From contig JBKBKC010000013.1 in NCBI GenBank assembly GCA_046294265.1, positions 1-64,000 on the forward strand: DNA of 64,000 bases, written 5' to 3'. Within the stretch, counting starts at the first letter, position 1. Each line of letters starts with the position of its first letter. Made by a program: the position numbers and the translations under genes. The DNA is from JBKBKC01 sp046294265. Its GTDB lineage: Bacteria; Pseudomonadota; Alphaproteobacteria; Rhodobacterales; Rhodobacteraceae. The notes under the pieces were generated by a model, which had not been told where the DNA came from, searched no databases, and saw only the letters and a list, made by a program, of their open reading frames with translations. Of this stretch, positions 7,994 to 16,286 are shown in pieces.

Positions 7994-8833
7994 TCACGCC
8001 TGCAGCCTTGCACGGCCGTCATTCCTGTTGGGGATGCGGCAGGCCGCGAGCGCCTGACCGATATCCTCCGCCACCGCATCGACGCCTGTTGCCGACGCAA
8101 TGTCCCGCTGATGCACCAGCAGCCCGCCCCCCAGCACGATGGGCATGCCCGGATGGCCAAGGTCCCGCAGCGTCCGCACGAATTCGGCCAGCCTCGCCAC
8201 GGGCGACGACCCGCTGGCCGACACCAGCACGCCGTCAAAACGGATGGTTGCGAACCATGCGGCCAACTCCGCCCGGTCCAGCCCCAGCGACAGGCGCACC
8301 GAGACCCCGCTGCGGCGCAGCTGCCCCATCAGAACAAGGGCCCCCAGCGTGTGCTGTTCGCCCGGCATCACGCACAAGAGCACGCAGGGCGCGCCCGCCT
8401 CTGCCGCCGCCGTGTCCGCGACCCGGGCCACCGCCATCGCGCGCAACATCGACTGCAACCGCGAGGTCGCCAGCGTGACATCGGCAAAGCTGACGCGGTC
8501 CTCCATCCAGTCCTCGCCCAGCCGCATCGCGGCTGCGGGGATGTAAAGGTCTGACACCGCGGCGGGCGGCACCTTGCGGCGCACGAGGTCGGCCATGAAT
8601 TCCGTCAGCGCGCCGCTGCGTTCGGCAGAGGCGGCTGCGATCAGGCCCGCAAGAATGTCGTCGCGCAGGATCATGTCCTCGGCCGACTTGCGCGCCGCCA
8701 GAAGTGCCACAACCCAGGAGGCAAAGTCGATCACGGTACTGTCCCCGAAGGCGGCCCGGCTGCGCGACGCCGACGGCGCGTTGTCGGCCAAAGCCGCAAC
8801 GCCCGCGTCGAAACCGAAATGCTGGTCCTGCAT
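7994..8833 (-). CDS. aerR: AerR/PpaA, cobalamin-binding antirepressor of PpsR
   Basis: The 279-residue protein has a helical N-terminal half and a C-terminal B12-binding fold of the SCHIC type. His161 lies in PGEQHTLGAL, the position of the His that ligates cobalamin in R. capsulatus AerR; VLVSASGSSP and VLGGGLLV are typical of the fold. In Rhodobacter this protein senses light through adenosyl-/hydroxocobalamin and modulates CrtJ/PpsR. It is divergent from bchF and upstream of ppsR, the conserved arrangement. Shorter start isoforms are known in the family; which start is used here is unclear. Confidence 0.92.
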   Translation of the reverse strand: MQDQHFGFDAGVAALADNAPSASRSRAAFGDSTVIDFASWVVALLAARKSAEDMILRDDILAGLIAAASAERSGALTEFMADLVRRKVPPAAVSDLYIPAAAMRLGEDWMEDRVSFADVTLATSRLQSMLRAMAVARVADTAAAEAGAPCVLLCVMPGEQHTLGALVLMGQLRRSGVSVRLSLGLDRAELAAWFATIRFDGVLVSASGSSPVARLAEFVRTLRDLGHPGMPIVLGGGLLVHQRDIASATGVDAVAEDIGQALAACRIPNRNDGRARLQA

Positions 8834-8963
8834 GCCACGATCCCCGGCAAGTCCTGCTGATATTAACGTTGCAGAAGCGGCAGGAGGTCACGAATACGCG
8901 AAAAGACTCGCTCCTGACACCCGGCACCTATGCCCTGTCAACAGTCCTTCAGCGACGCGGGAA

Positions 8964-8981
8964 TGTCAAAGCAAATTGACA
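8964..8981. promoter_or_regulatory. PpsR/CrtJ operator, aerR side of the divergent region
   Basis: TGTCAAAGCAAATTGACA is a perfect TGT-N12-ACA palindrome, 130 bases upstream of the aerR start. Its minus-strand TTGACA half could serve as an aerR -35 box, but I see no convincing -10 at the right distance. Confidence 0.85.
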
Positions 8982-9105
8982 GCTGCCAAGGCGTGAAGGC
9001 GATGAGCGCCAGAGAACGCAAGTTTTATGCAGTAAATACAGGTTTATAGCTTCGCGAGATGCGAAAGGACCGTGCTCGCGCCTTCCTGCGCCCGTCCAGA
9101 AAAGC

Positions 9106-9123
9106 TGTAAGTTTTGATTGACA
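9106..9123. promoter_or_regulatory. PpsR/CrtJ operator upstream of bchF
   Basis: TGTAAGTTTTGATTGACA is a second TGT-N12-ACA palindrome, 142 bases from the first. Its right half is the TTGACA used as the -35 of the predicted bchF promoter. The 371-base region 8834-9204 between aerR and bchF holds no gene; it is the control region for both. Confidence 0.85.
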
Positions 9124-9145
9124 CTCGCAGCCCGGAAGCTAGGCT
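9118..9145 (+). promoter_or_regulatory. Predicted promoter of the bchF superoperon
   Basis: TTGACA at 9118-9123 is followed after 16 bases by TAGGCT. The -35 is inside the PpsR operator, so repressor binding would block RNA polymerase directly. The predicted mRNA start leaves a leader of about 50 bases before bchF. Confidence 0.5.
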
Positions 9146-9204
9146 TGTCTCACGGGAAGGCCACCTGGCGCTTCCCCGCCCCAAAGCGCGAAGGCACCGC
9201 CCGC

Positions 9205-9708
9205 ATGACACGACCCGCCCCGACCCGCCCGCCGCTCTACACGCCCGAAGAAAGGGCGCGGCGCGATGCGACCGTCTGGACCTTGGTGCAAGGCATCCTG
9301 GCGCCGCTGCAATTCCTCGCCTTCGCGGTCAGCCTGGTGCTGGTGCTGCGCTATCTCTGGACGGGTGAGGGCTATATGGCCGCCACCGTCTCGATCCTGG
9401 TCAAGACGTTGTTCCTGTATGTCATCATGGTCACGGGCGCGATCTGGGAAAAGGTGGTCTTTGGACGCTATCTCTTTGCGCCCGCATTCTTTTGGGAGGA
9501 TGTGTTCAGCTTTGCGGTGATCGCGCTGCACACCGCCTATGTGGTGGCGCTGCTGGCCGGAACGGCGGGGCCGACAACCCTGATGTGGATCGCGCTGGCG
9601 GCCTATGCCACCTATGTCGTCAACGCGGGCCAGTTCATCTGGAAGCTGCGGATGGCCCGCCTTGACGCCGCCCGCCGCGACGCGCTGCCCCCGGGGGTGC
9701 CCGCATGA
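9205..9708 (+). CDS. bchF: 3-vinyl bacteriochlorophyllide hydratase BchF
   Basis: The 167-residue membrane protein adds water to the C3-vinyl group of chlorophyllide-type intermediates. It contains several hydrophobic segments and the family-like regions WEKVVFGRYLFAPAFFWEDV and NAGQFIWKLRMARL. The ATG at 9205 is preferred (MTRPAPTRPP, with GAAGG upstream). The alternative TTG at 9118 would lie in the PpsR operator and add 29 residues without similarity. It is first of the rightward superoperon and overlaps bchN by four bases. Confidence 0.93.
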   Translation: MTRPAPTRPPLYTPEERARRDATVWTLVQGILAPLQFLAFAVSLVLVLRYLWTGEGYMAATVSILVKTLFLYVIMVTGAIWEKVVFGRYLFAPAFFWEDVFSFAVIALHTAYVVALLAGTAGPTTLMWIALAAYATYVVNAGQFIWKLRMARLDAARRDALPPGVPA

Positions 9709-11003
9709 GCGCCGCCACCACGCCCGCCCCCGCAGGCTGCACCGATACCCCCGTGCTGCGCGAGCGTGGCCAGCGCGAGGTGTTCTGCGGCCTGACGGGA
9801 ATCATCTGGCTGCACCGCAAGATGCAGGATGCGTTCTTCCTGGTGGTGGGGTCGCGCACCTGCGCGCATCTGCTGCAATCGGCGGCGGGCGTGATGATCT
9901 TTGCCGAACCCCGCTTCGGCACCGCGATCCTGGAGGAAAAGGATCTCGCAGGCCTCGCCGACGCCAATAGCGAGCTTGACCGCGAGGTGGCGCGCCTCTT
10001 GGCCCGCCGCCCCGACATCCGGCAGCTGTTCCTTGTGGGCTCCTGCCCCTCCGAGGTCATCAAGCTGGACTTGGGCAAGGCCGCCGAGCGCATCAACGCC
10101 GCCCATGGCGACCGCGTGCGCTGCTACAACTACTCGGGTTCCGGCATCGAAACGACCTTTACGCAAGGTGAGGATGCCTGCCTCGCGGCCATCGTGCCCA
10201 CCCTGCCCACCACCGAGGCGCGCGAACTGCTGGTCGTGGGCGCGCTGCCGGATGTGGTGGAGGACCAGATGATGGGCCTCTTGGCGGCCCTCGGCATCGG
10301 CCCGGTGCGCGTGCTGCCCGCCCACCGTGCGGCAGAGGCCTCGGGCGTGGGCCCGAACACCGTGTTCGCCCTGACCCAGCCCTTCCTGGGCGATACCCAC
10401 GCCGCCCTGATCCGCCGCGGCGCGCGGCCCCTGCACGCGCCCTTCCCCTTTGGCGAGGTCGGCACCACCGCCTGGCTTGCCGCCATCGCCGCCGAATGGG
10501 GCGTGTCCCCCGACCTCTTCGAGCAGGTCACCGCGGCCCCTCGCGCCCGCGCCCGCAAGGCGGTCGCCGCCTCCGCCGAGGTGCTGGCGGGCCGCTCGGT
10601 GTTCTTCTTTCCCGACAGCCAGCTGGAAATCCCGCTCGCGCGCTTCCTGACCACGGAATGCGGGATGACGGCGATCGAGGTCGGCACCCCCTTCCTGCAC
10701 CAGGCGATCCACGGCCCCGATCTGGCGCTTCTGCCCGCGGGCCCGGTGATCTCGGAAGGCCAGGACGTGGACCGCCAGATCGACCGTGCCCGCACCGCCC
10801 GCCCGGACCTGACCGTTTGCGGCCTGGGCCTCGCCAACCCGCTGGAATCCGAGGGCCTGACCACCAAATGGGCCATCGAACTGGTGTTCTCGCCCGTCCA
10901 TTTCTACGAACAGGCCGGCGACCTTGCCGCCCTCTTCGCCCGCCCGCTCCGCCGCCGCATGGCCCTGCGCCAGCACCCCAACCGGCTGGAGGCAGCAGAA
11001 TGA
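9705..11003 (+). CDS. bchN: Dark-operative protochlorophyllide reductase subunit N
   Basis: The 432-residue NifD-like subunit forms the NB catalytic component of dark protochlorophyllide reductase, which reduces ring D without light. The three cysteines that bind the [4Fe-4S] NB-cluster are visible: Cys28 (VFCGLTG), Cys53 (SRTCAH) and Cys114 (GSCPSE). The fourth ligand is Asp36 of BchB. The start overlaps the bchF stop (ATGA). The enzyme is oxygen-sensitive, in keeping with a facultatively anaerobic or microaerobic pigment pathway. Confidence 0.96.
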   Translation: MSAATTPAPAGCTDTPVLRERGQREVFCGLTGIIWLHRKMQDAFFLVVGSRTCAHLLQSAAGVMIFAEPRFGTAILEEKDLAGLADANSELDREVARLLARRPDIRQLFLVGSCPSEVIKLDLGKAAERINAAHGDRVRCYNYSGSGIETTFTQGEDACLAAIVPTLPTTEARELLVVGALPDVVEDQMMGLLAALGIGPVRVLPAHRAAEASGVGPNTVFALTQPFLGDTHAALIRRGARPLHAPFPFGEVGTTAWLAAIAAEWGVSPDLFEQVTAAPRARARKAVAASAEVLAGRSVFFFPDSQLEIPLARFLTTECGMTAIEVGTPFLHQAIHGPDLALLPAGPVISEGQDVDRQIDRARTARPDLTVCGLGLANPLESEGLTTKWAIELVFSPVHFYEQAGDLAALFARPLRRRMALRQHPNRLEAAE

Positions 11004-11010
11004 CAAACTC

Positions 11011-11070
11011 TCCTTTCATCTTGGGACAAATATCCCGCGGGGGTCCGGGGGCGCGAAGCCCCCGGGGGCG
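11011..11070 (-). repeat. Hairpin/GGATATTT element, copy 2, between bchN and bchB
   Basis: Read on the minus strand: GGGGGC-TTCGC-GCCCCC hairpin, GGACCCCC, GCGGGATATTTG, and a TCCCAAGATGAAAGGAG tail. It fills nearly the entire bchN-bchB spacer and ends four bases before the bchB ATG. The hairpin could modulate the bchN/bchB translation ratio. Confidence 0.8.
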
Positions 11071-11073
11071 CAC

Positions 11074-12645
11074 ATGAAACTCACGCTCTGGACCTATGAG
11101 GGCCCGACCCATGTGGGCGCGATGCGCGTGGCCACCGGGATGACCGGCCTGCACTATGTGCTGCACGCGCCGCAGGGCGACACCTATGCCGACCTGTTGT
11201 TCACCATGATCGAACGGCGCGGCACGCGCCCGCCCGTCACCTACACCACCTTTCAGGCCCGTGACCTTGGCGCCGACACGGCGGGCCTGTTCAAGCAGGC
11301 CGCGCGCGACGCCTACGCCCGCTTTGCCCCGCAGGCGATGATCGTGGGCGCCTCCTGCACCGCCGAGCTGATCCAGGACGATCCGGGCGGCCTCGCGCAG
11401 ACCATGGGCATCCCGGTGCCGGTCATCGCCCTCGACCTGCCGTCCTACAGCCGCAAGGAAAACTTCGGCGCGGACGAGACGTTCTATCAGATCGTCAAGG
11501 CGCTGGCCCGCCCGATGGACCGCACGCCCGCCATCAGCTGCAACCTCATGGGCGCCACCGGCCTTGGCTTCCGCCACCGCGACGACATCACGGAAGTCAC
11601 CCGGATGCTGGCCGACATGGGCGTGGCCGTGAACGTCTGCGCGCCGATGGGCGCCAGCCCCGCCGACATCGCCCGCATGGGGGCCGCGCATTTCAACGTG
11701 CTCCTTTACCCCGAAACCGGCGAGACCGCCGCGCGCCATTGCGAAACCGCCTTTGGCCAGCCCTGGACGAAATGCGTGCCCATCGGCGTGGGCGCCACCC
11801 GCGATTTCCTGGCCGAAGTCTCGGCGCTGACCGGCCTGCCCGTCCGCACCGACGAGGCACAGCTGCGCCAGCCCTGGTGGTCTGCCTCGGTGGACAGCAC
11901 CTACCTGACCGGCAAGCGCGTCTATCTTTTCGGCGACGCCACCCACGTCATGGCCGCCGCCCGGATCGCGCGCGACGAGATCGGGTTCGAGGTGGTGGGC
12001 ATGGGCTGCTACAACCGCGAATTCGCCCGCGCCCTGCGCGCCTTTGCGAAAGGCTATGGTGTCGAGGCGCTGATTTCCGACGATTACCTGGAGGTCGAGG
12101 CCGCCATCGCGGCGCTGTCGCCCGAACTGATCCTCGGCACCCAGATGGAGCGCCATATCGCCAAGCGTCTGGGCGTGCCCTGCGCCGTCATCAGCGCGCC
12201 GGTCCATGTGCAGGACTTCCCCGCCCGCTACAGCCCCCAGATGGGGTTCGAGGGCGCGAATGTGATCTTCGACACCTGGGTGCATCCCTTGGTGATGGGG
12301 CTGGAGGAGCATCTGTTGACGATGTTCCGCGAGGATTTCGAGTTTCACGACGCGGCCGGGGCGTCGCACCATGGCGCCAAGGCGGTGGCGCGGGAGGAGA
12401 CCCCGGTGGCTTTGCCCCCGGACCCCCAGGATATTTCCGCCAAGATGAAAGACGCAGCGCAGCCAGTCGCGACCGGGTCGGATGTGCTGGTCTGGCTGGC
12501 GGAGGCCGAGCGCGAGTTGAAGAAGATCCCCTTCTTCGTGCGCGGCAAGGCCAAGCGGAACACCGAGAAATTCGCGGCCGACAAGGGCCTGAGGGAAATC
12601 AGCGTGGATACGCTCTATGAGGCAAAGGCCCATTATGCGCGCTGA
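11074..12645 (+). CDS. bchB: Dark-operative protochlorophyllide reductase subunit B
   Basis: The 523-residue NifK-like subunit partners BchN. Asp36 (HAPQGD), the unusual oxygen ligand of the NB-cluster, is conserved; GASCTAELIQDD lies near residue 90. The C-terminal domain (KIPFFVRGKAKRNTE) is the usual one. The linker between the two (about residues 445-460) is encoded by a copy of the intergenic hairpin element read as PPDPQDISAKMKD. The ATG at 11074 gives the family length; an upstream in-frame extension would only translate another element copy. It overlaps bchH by 11 bases. Confidence 0.96.
   Translation: MKLTLWTYEGPTHVGAMRVATGMTGLHYVLHAPQGDTYADLLFTMIERRGTRPPVTYTTFQARDLGADTAGLFKQAARDAYARFAPQAMIVGASCTAELIQDDPGGLAQTMGIPVPVIALDLPSYSRKENFGADETFYQIVKALARPMDRTPAISCNLMGATGLGFRHRDDITEVTRMLADMGVAVNVCAPMGASPADIARMGAAHFNVLLYPETGETAARHCETAFGQPWTKCVPIGVGATRDFLAEVSALTGLPVRTDEAQLRQPWWSASVDSTYLTGKRVYLFGDATHVMAAARIARDEIGFEVVGMGCYNREFARALRAFAKGYGVEALISDDYLEVEAAIAALSPELILGTQMERHIAKRLGVPCAVISAPVHVQDFPARYSPQMGFEGANVIFDTWVHPLVMGLEEHLLTMFREDFEFHDAAGASHHGAKAVAREETPVALPPDPQDISAKMKDAAQPVATGSDVLVWLAEAERELKKIPFFVRGKAKRNTEKFAADKGLREISVDTLYEAKAHYAR
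12405..12451 (+). repeat. Hairpin/GGATATTT element, copy 3, inside the bchB coding sequence
   Basis: An imperfect GGTGGC-TTT-GCCCCC hairpin is followed by GGACCCCCAGGATATTT and CCGCCAAGATGAAAG. It matches the intergenic copies at 11011 and 16231 in order and spacing but is read in frame within bchB, in the interdomain linker, which tolerates sequence change. Confidence 0.8.
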
Positions 12646-15600
12646 ACCGAACATCCGCCCCGCCTACAGCCTGGTCGTCGTGACGCTGGACAGCCATGCC
12701 GCGGGCCCTGCCGCGCGGATCGCGCCCCGGCTGCAGGCGGATTTTCCAGGGCTGACGGTCAGCGTCCATGCCGCCGCCGAATGGGCGGAGAACCCGGCCG
12801 CGCTGGCGCGGGCGCGCGCGGCGGTCGATGCAGCCGACATGGTGGTGGCGAACCTGCTGTTCATCGAGGAGCATATCACCGCGATCCTGCCGAACCTGCA
12901 GGCGGCGCGCGACCGGGTGGATGCCTTCATCGGCGTGATCGCGGATCCGCAGATCGTCAAGATGACGCGGATGGGTGACCTCGACATGGGCAAGCCCGCC
13001 TCTGGCGTCATGGCCTTTCTGAAAAAGCTGCGCGGGACCACCAAGAACGGTGCGCCGACCTCGGGCTCGAACCAGATGGCGATGCTGCGGCGGCTGCCGA
13101 AGATCCTGCGCTTCGTTCCCGGCAAGGCGCAGGACCTGCGCGCCTGGTTCCTGTCCATGCAATACTGGCTGGGCGGGTCGGACGACAACATGGAGCAGAT
13201 GATCCGCTTTCTGGTGGGCCGCTACGCGCATGTGAAGGACTGGAAGGGGGCGGTGGCCAAGGCGCCAATCGATTACCCCGATGTGGGGCTCTACCACCCC
13301 GACCTGCCCGCGCGCATCACCACCCGGGCCTGCGACATCCCGCGCCCTGCCGGGGCCACGGGCACCGTGGGCCTGCTCTTGCTGCGGTCCTACATCCTGT
13401 CGGCGGACTGCGCGCATTACGATGCGGTGATCCGGGCGTTCGAGGCGCAGGGGCTGGCCGTGTTGCCCGCCTTTGCCGGGGGCCTGGACGGCCGGCCCGC
13501 TATCGACGCCTATTTCCGGGCGGGCGGGGCCACGAAGATCGACGTGCTGGTGTCGCTGACCGGGTTTTCGATGGTGGGGGGGCCTGCCTACAACGACAGC
13601 CCCGCTGCGGTGGTCGCCTTGTCCGAACTCGACGTGCCCTATCTCGCCGCGCATCCGCTGGAATTCCAGACCCTGGGGCAATGGGGGGCCGCCGCCGGAG
13701 GTCTTGGCCCGGTGGAGACCACGATGCTCGTGGCGCTGCCCGAGATCGACGGGGCGACCAACCCCACCGTATTCGCCGGGCGGCACGGGGCCGAGGGCTG
13801 CGCTGGCTGCGGGCACATGTGCAAGATGCTGTCGGACTGCAAGGCGATGGCGCCCTGCCCCGAGCGCATCGCGAGCCTGGCCGAAAAGGCCGCGCGCATG
13901 GTCCGGCTGCGGCGGGCAAGCAATGCGGACAAGAAGGTGGCCGTGGTGCTGTTCGGCTTTCCGCCCAATGCCGGGGCGGCGGGCACGGCGGCCTATCTGA
14001 GCGTGTTCGAGAGCCTTTTCAACACGCTGCACCGGATGAAGGCGGATGGCTATACGCTGGAGGCCCCCGCCTCGGTCGAGGAACTGCGGTCGCTGGTGCT
14101 GCACGGCAATGCCGCGACCTATGGGCAGGTGGCGAATGTGGCCGCCGTGGTGGATGCCGAAACCATCGTGCGGGCCACGCCGCACCTGGCCGAGATCGAG
14201 GCGGTCTGGGGCCCGGCACCCGGGCGCATCCAGTCGGACGGGCGGGGGGTGTTCATCCTGGGCCACCAGTTCGGCAATGTCTTTGTGGGCCTGCAGCCGA
14301 CCTTCGGCTATGAGGGCGACCCGATGCGCCTCTTGTTCGAGCGCGGCTTTGCCCCCACCCATGCCTTCGTGCAGTTCTACCTCTGGCTGCGCAACAGCTG
14401 GGGTGCGGATGCGGTGCTGCACTTCGGGATGCATGGGGCGCTGGAGTTCATGCCGGGCAAGCAGACGGGCCTGGGCGCGCGCGACTGGCCCGACCGGCTG
14501 ATCGGCGAGATGCCCAACATCTATCTCTATGCCGCCAACAACCCCTCCGAGGCCTCGCTGGCCAAGCGCCGGTCGAACGCGATCACGGTCACGCATCTGA
14601 CGCCGCCCCTGACCTCTGCCGGGCTTTACAAGGGCCTGGCCGACCTCAAGGACAGCCTGGGCCGGTGGCGCGCGATGGACGCCGGGGATGCCGCGCGCGC
14701 GGATCTCGCGGCACTGATCCGCGACCAGGCGGCGGCGGTGGACATGGACGGGGCAGAGCCTGACCGGCTGTGGCTGACCGTGCTGGAGACCGAAGGATCA
14801 TTGATCCCGGAAGGCCTGCACATCATGGGCCGGCCGATGCCGGCAGAGAACCGGGCCGCGATGATCGCGCTGATGGGCGATATCTCGCCCGAGGACGCCA
14901 CGCGCGCCGATGCGATGATGGCCGGGGACTTTGAGCTGACCGGGCTGATGCGCGCCCTGTCGGCGCGCTTCATCGCCCCGGTGCCGGGGGGCGACCTGAT
15001 CCGCTCACCCCAGATCCTGCCCACGGGGCGCAACATCCATGCCTTCGACCCGTTCCGGATGCCGACCGCTTTCGCCATGCAGGACGGGGCGGCGCAGGCC
15101 GCGCGCCTGCTTGAGGCGCATCCGGTGATGCCGCGCACGGTGGCGCTGGTGCTCTGGGGGTCGGACAACATCAAGTCGGACGGCGGGCCGATCGCGCAAG
15201 CGCTGGCGCTGATGGGCACCCGGCCCCGCTTCGATGCCTATGGCCGGCTCTGCGGTGCCGATCTGGTGCCGCTGGCCGAACTGGGGCGGCCGCGCATCGA
15301 CGTGGTGATGACGCTCTCTGGCATCTTCCGCGACCTTCTGCCCCTGCAGACCCGGATGCTGGCCGAGGCCGCGTGGAAATGCGCGATGGCCGATGAACCC
15401 CTGGAGATGAACTTCGTGCGCGCCCATGCGCTGGTCTATGCCGCCGAGATGGGCGTGGACATGGAGACGGCCAGCTTGCGCGTCTTCTCGAATGCCGAGG
15501 GCGCCTATGGATCGAACGTGAACCAGCTTGTGGGCTCGGGCACCTTTGGCGACGAGGATGAGCTGGCCGACGCCTATGAGGCGCGCAAATCCTTTGCCTA

Positions 15601-16201
15601 CGGGATGAACGGCAAGGCCGTGAAGAACGCGGGCCTCCTGCAGAAGGCGCTGAAGGATGTGGACCTGGCCTATCAGAACCTCGAGTCGGTCGAGCTGGGC
15701 GTGACCACGGTGGACCATTACTTTGACACGCTGGGCGGCATCGCGCGGGCAGTCAAACGCGCGCGGGGTGGGGCGGAAACGCCGGTCTATATCGGCGACC
15801 AGACGCGGGGGGCGGGCAAGGTGCGCACCCTGCGCGACCAGATCGCGCTGGAAACCCGGTCGCGCAGCCTGAACCCCAAGTTCTTCGAGGCACTGCTGGT
15901 CCATGGCGCGGAGGGCGTGCGCCAGATCGAGGCGCAGGTGACCAACACGATGGGCTGGTCGGCCACCACGCAGGCGGTGGACCCTTGGGTCTATCAGCGC
16001 CTGAGCGAGACCTTCGTGCTGGACGAGGCGATGCGGAAGCGTCTGGCCGGACTGAACCCCGAGGCGAGCGCGCGCATGACGAACCGGCTGATCGAGGCCT
16101 CCGAGCGCAACTACTGGCAGCCGGATGCGGCAACGCTGGCGGCCCTGCGCGGGGCGGCGGACGAGCTTGAGGACCGGATGGAAGGGATTGCGGCGGAATG
16201 A
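12635..16201 (+). CDS. bchH: Magnesium chelatase subunit H
   Basis: The 1188-residue porphyrin-binding catalytic subunit inserts Mg2+ into protoporphyrin IX together with BchI and BchD. The length is that of purple bacterial BchH. Family regions include HFGMHGALEFMPGKQTGLG (about residue 600), LYAANNPSEASLAKRRSNAI, and the C-terminal TLSGIFRDLLPLQ and SNAEGAYGSNVNQLV. The start MRAEPNIRPAY at 12635 overlaps the bchB end by 11 bases, consistent with coupled translation. A start 18 bases upstream is possible but adds nothing family-like. Confidence 0.97.
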   Translation: MRAEPNIRPAYSLVVVTLDSHAAGPAARIAPRLQADFPGLTVSVHAAAEWAENPAALARARAAVDAADMVVANLLFIEEHITAILPNLQAARDRVDAFIGVIADPQIVKMTRMGDLDMGKPASGVMAFLKKLRGTTKNGAPTSGSNQMAMLRRLPKILRFVPGKAQDLRAWFLSMQYWLGGSDDNMEQMIRFLVGRYAHVKDWKGAVAKAPIDYPDVGLYHPDLPARITTRACDIPRPAGATGTVGLLLLRSYILSADCAHYDAVIRAFEAQGLAVLPAFAGGLDGRPAIDAYFRAGGATKIDVLVSLTGFSMVGGPAYNDSPAAVVALSELDVPYLAAHPLEFQTLGQWGAAAGGLGPVETTMLVALPEIDGATNPTVFAGRHGAEGCAGCGHMCKMLSDCKAMAPCPERIASLAEKAARMVRLRRASNADKKVAVVLFGFPPNAGAAGTAAYLSVFESLFNTLHRMKADGYTLEAPASVEELRSLVLHGNAATYGQVANVAAVVDAETIVRATPHLAEIEAVWGPAPGRIQSDGRGVFILGHQFGNVFVGLQPTFGYEGDPMRLLFERGFAPTHAFVQFYLWLRNSWGADAVLHFGMHGALEFMPGKQTGLGARDWPDRLIGEMPNIYLYAANNPSEASLAKRRSNAITVTHLTPPLTSAGLYKGLADLKDSLGRWRAMDAGDAARADLAALIRDQAAAVDMDGAEPDRLWLTVLETEGSLIPEGLHIMGRPMPAENRAAMIALMGDISPEDATRADAMMAGDFELTGLMRALSARFIAPVPGGDLIRSPQILPTGRNIHAFDPFRMPTAFAMQDGAAQAARLLEAHPVMPRTVALVLWGSDNIKSDGGPIAQALALMGTRPRFDAYGRLCGADLVPLAELGRPRIDVVMTLSGIFRDLLPLQTRMLAEAAWKCAMADEPLEMNFVRAHALVYAAEMGVDMETASLRVFSNAEGAYGSNVNQLVGSGTFGDEDELADAYEARKSFAYGMNGKAVKNAGLLQKALKDVDLAYQNLESVELGVTTVDHYFDTLGGIARAVKRARGGAETPVYIGDQTRGAGKVRTLRDQIALETRSRSLNPKFFEALLVHGAEGVRQIEAQVTNTMGWSATTQAVDPWVYQRLSETFVLDEAMRKRLAGLNPEASARMTNRLIEASERNYWQPDAATLAALRGAADELEDRMEGIAAE

Positions 16202-16230
16202 CCCGGCGTTGTGCCAGTTTGGAGTTCGGA

Positions 16231-16279
16231 CCGGGGCGCTGCCCCGGACCCCGGGATATTTGCACCAAGATGAAAGGGG
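16231..16279 (+). repeat. Hairpin/GGATATTT element, copy 4, in the bchH-bchL spacer
   Basis: CCGGGGC-GCT-GCCCCGG hairpin, GGACCCCGGGATATTTG, then CACCAAGATGAAAGGGG. The AAAGGGG tail lies seven bases before the bchL ATG, so it appears to supply that gene's ribosome-binding site. Confidence 0.8.
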
Positions 16280-16286
16280 CAGACGC

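Noticed and set aside
9118..9204. TTG start giving BchF 29 extra residues
   Set aside because: It sits inside the PpsR operator/-35 box, and the ATG at 9205 gives the family length.
10924..11073. Upstream extension of BchB
   Set aside because: It translates bchN out of frame and then a repeat copy; the ATG at 11074 starts the conserved MKLTLWTYEGP and puts Asp36 at its known position.
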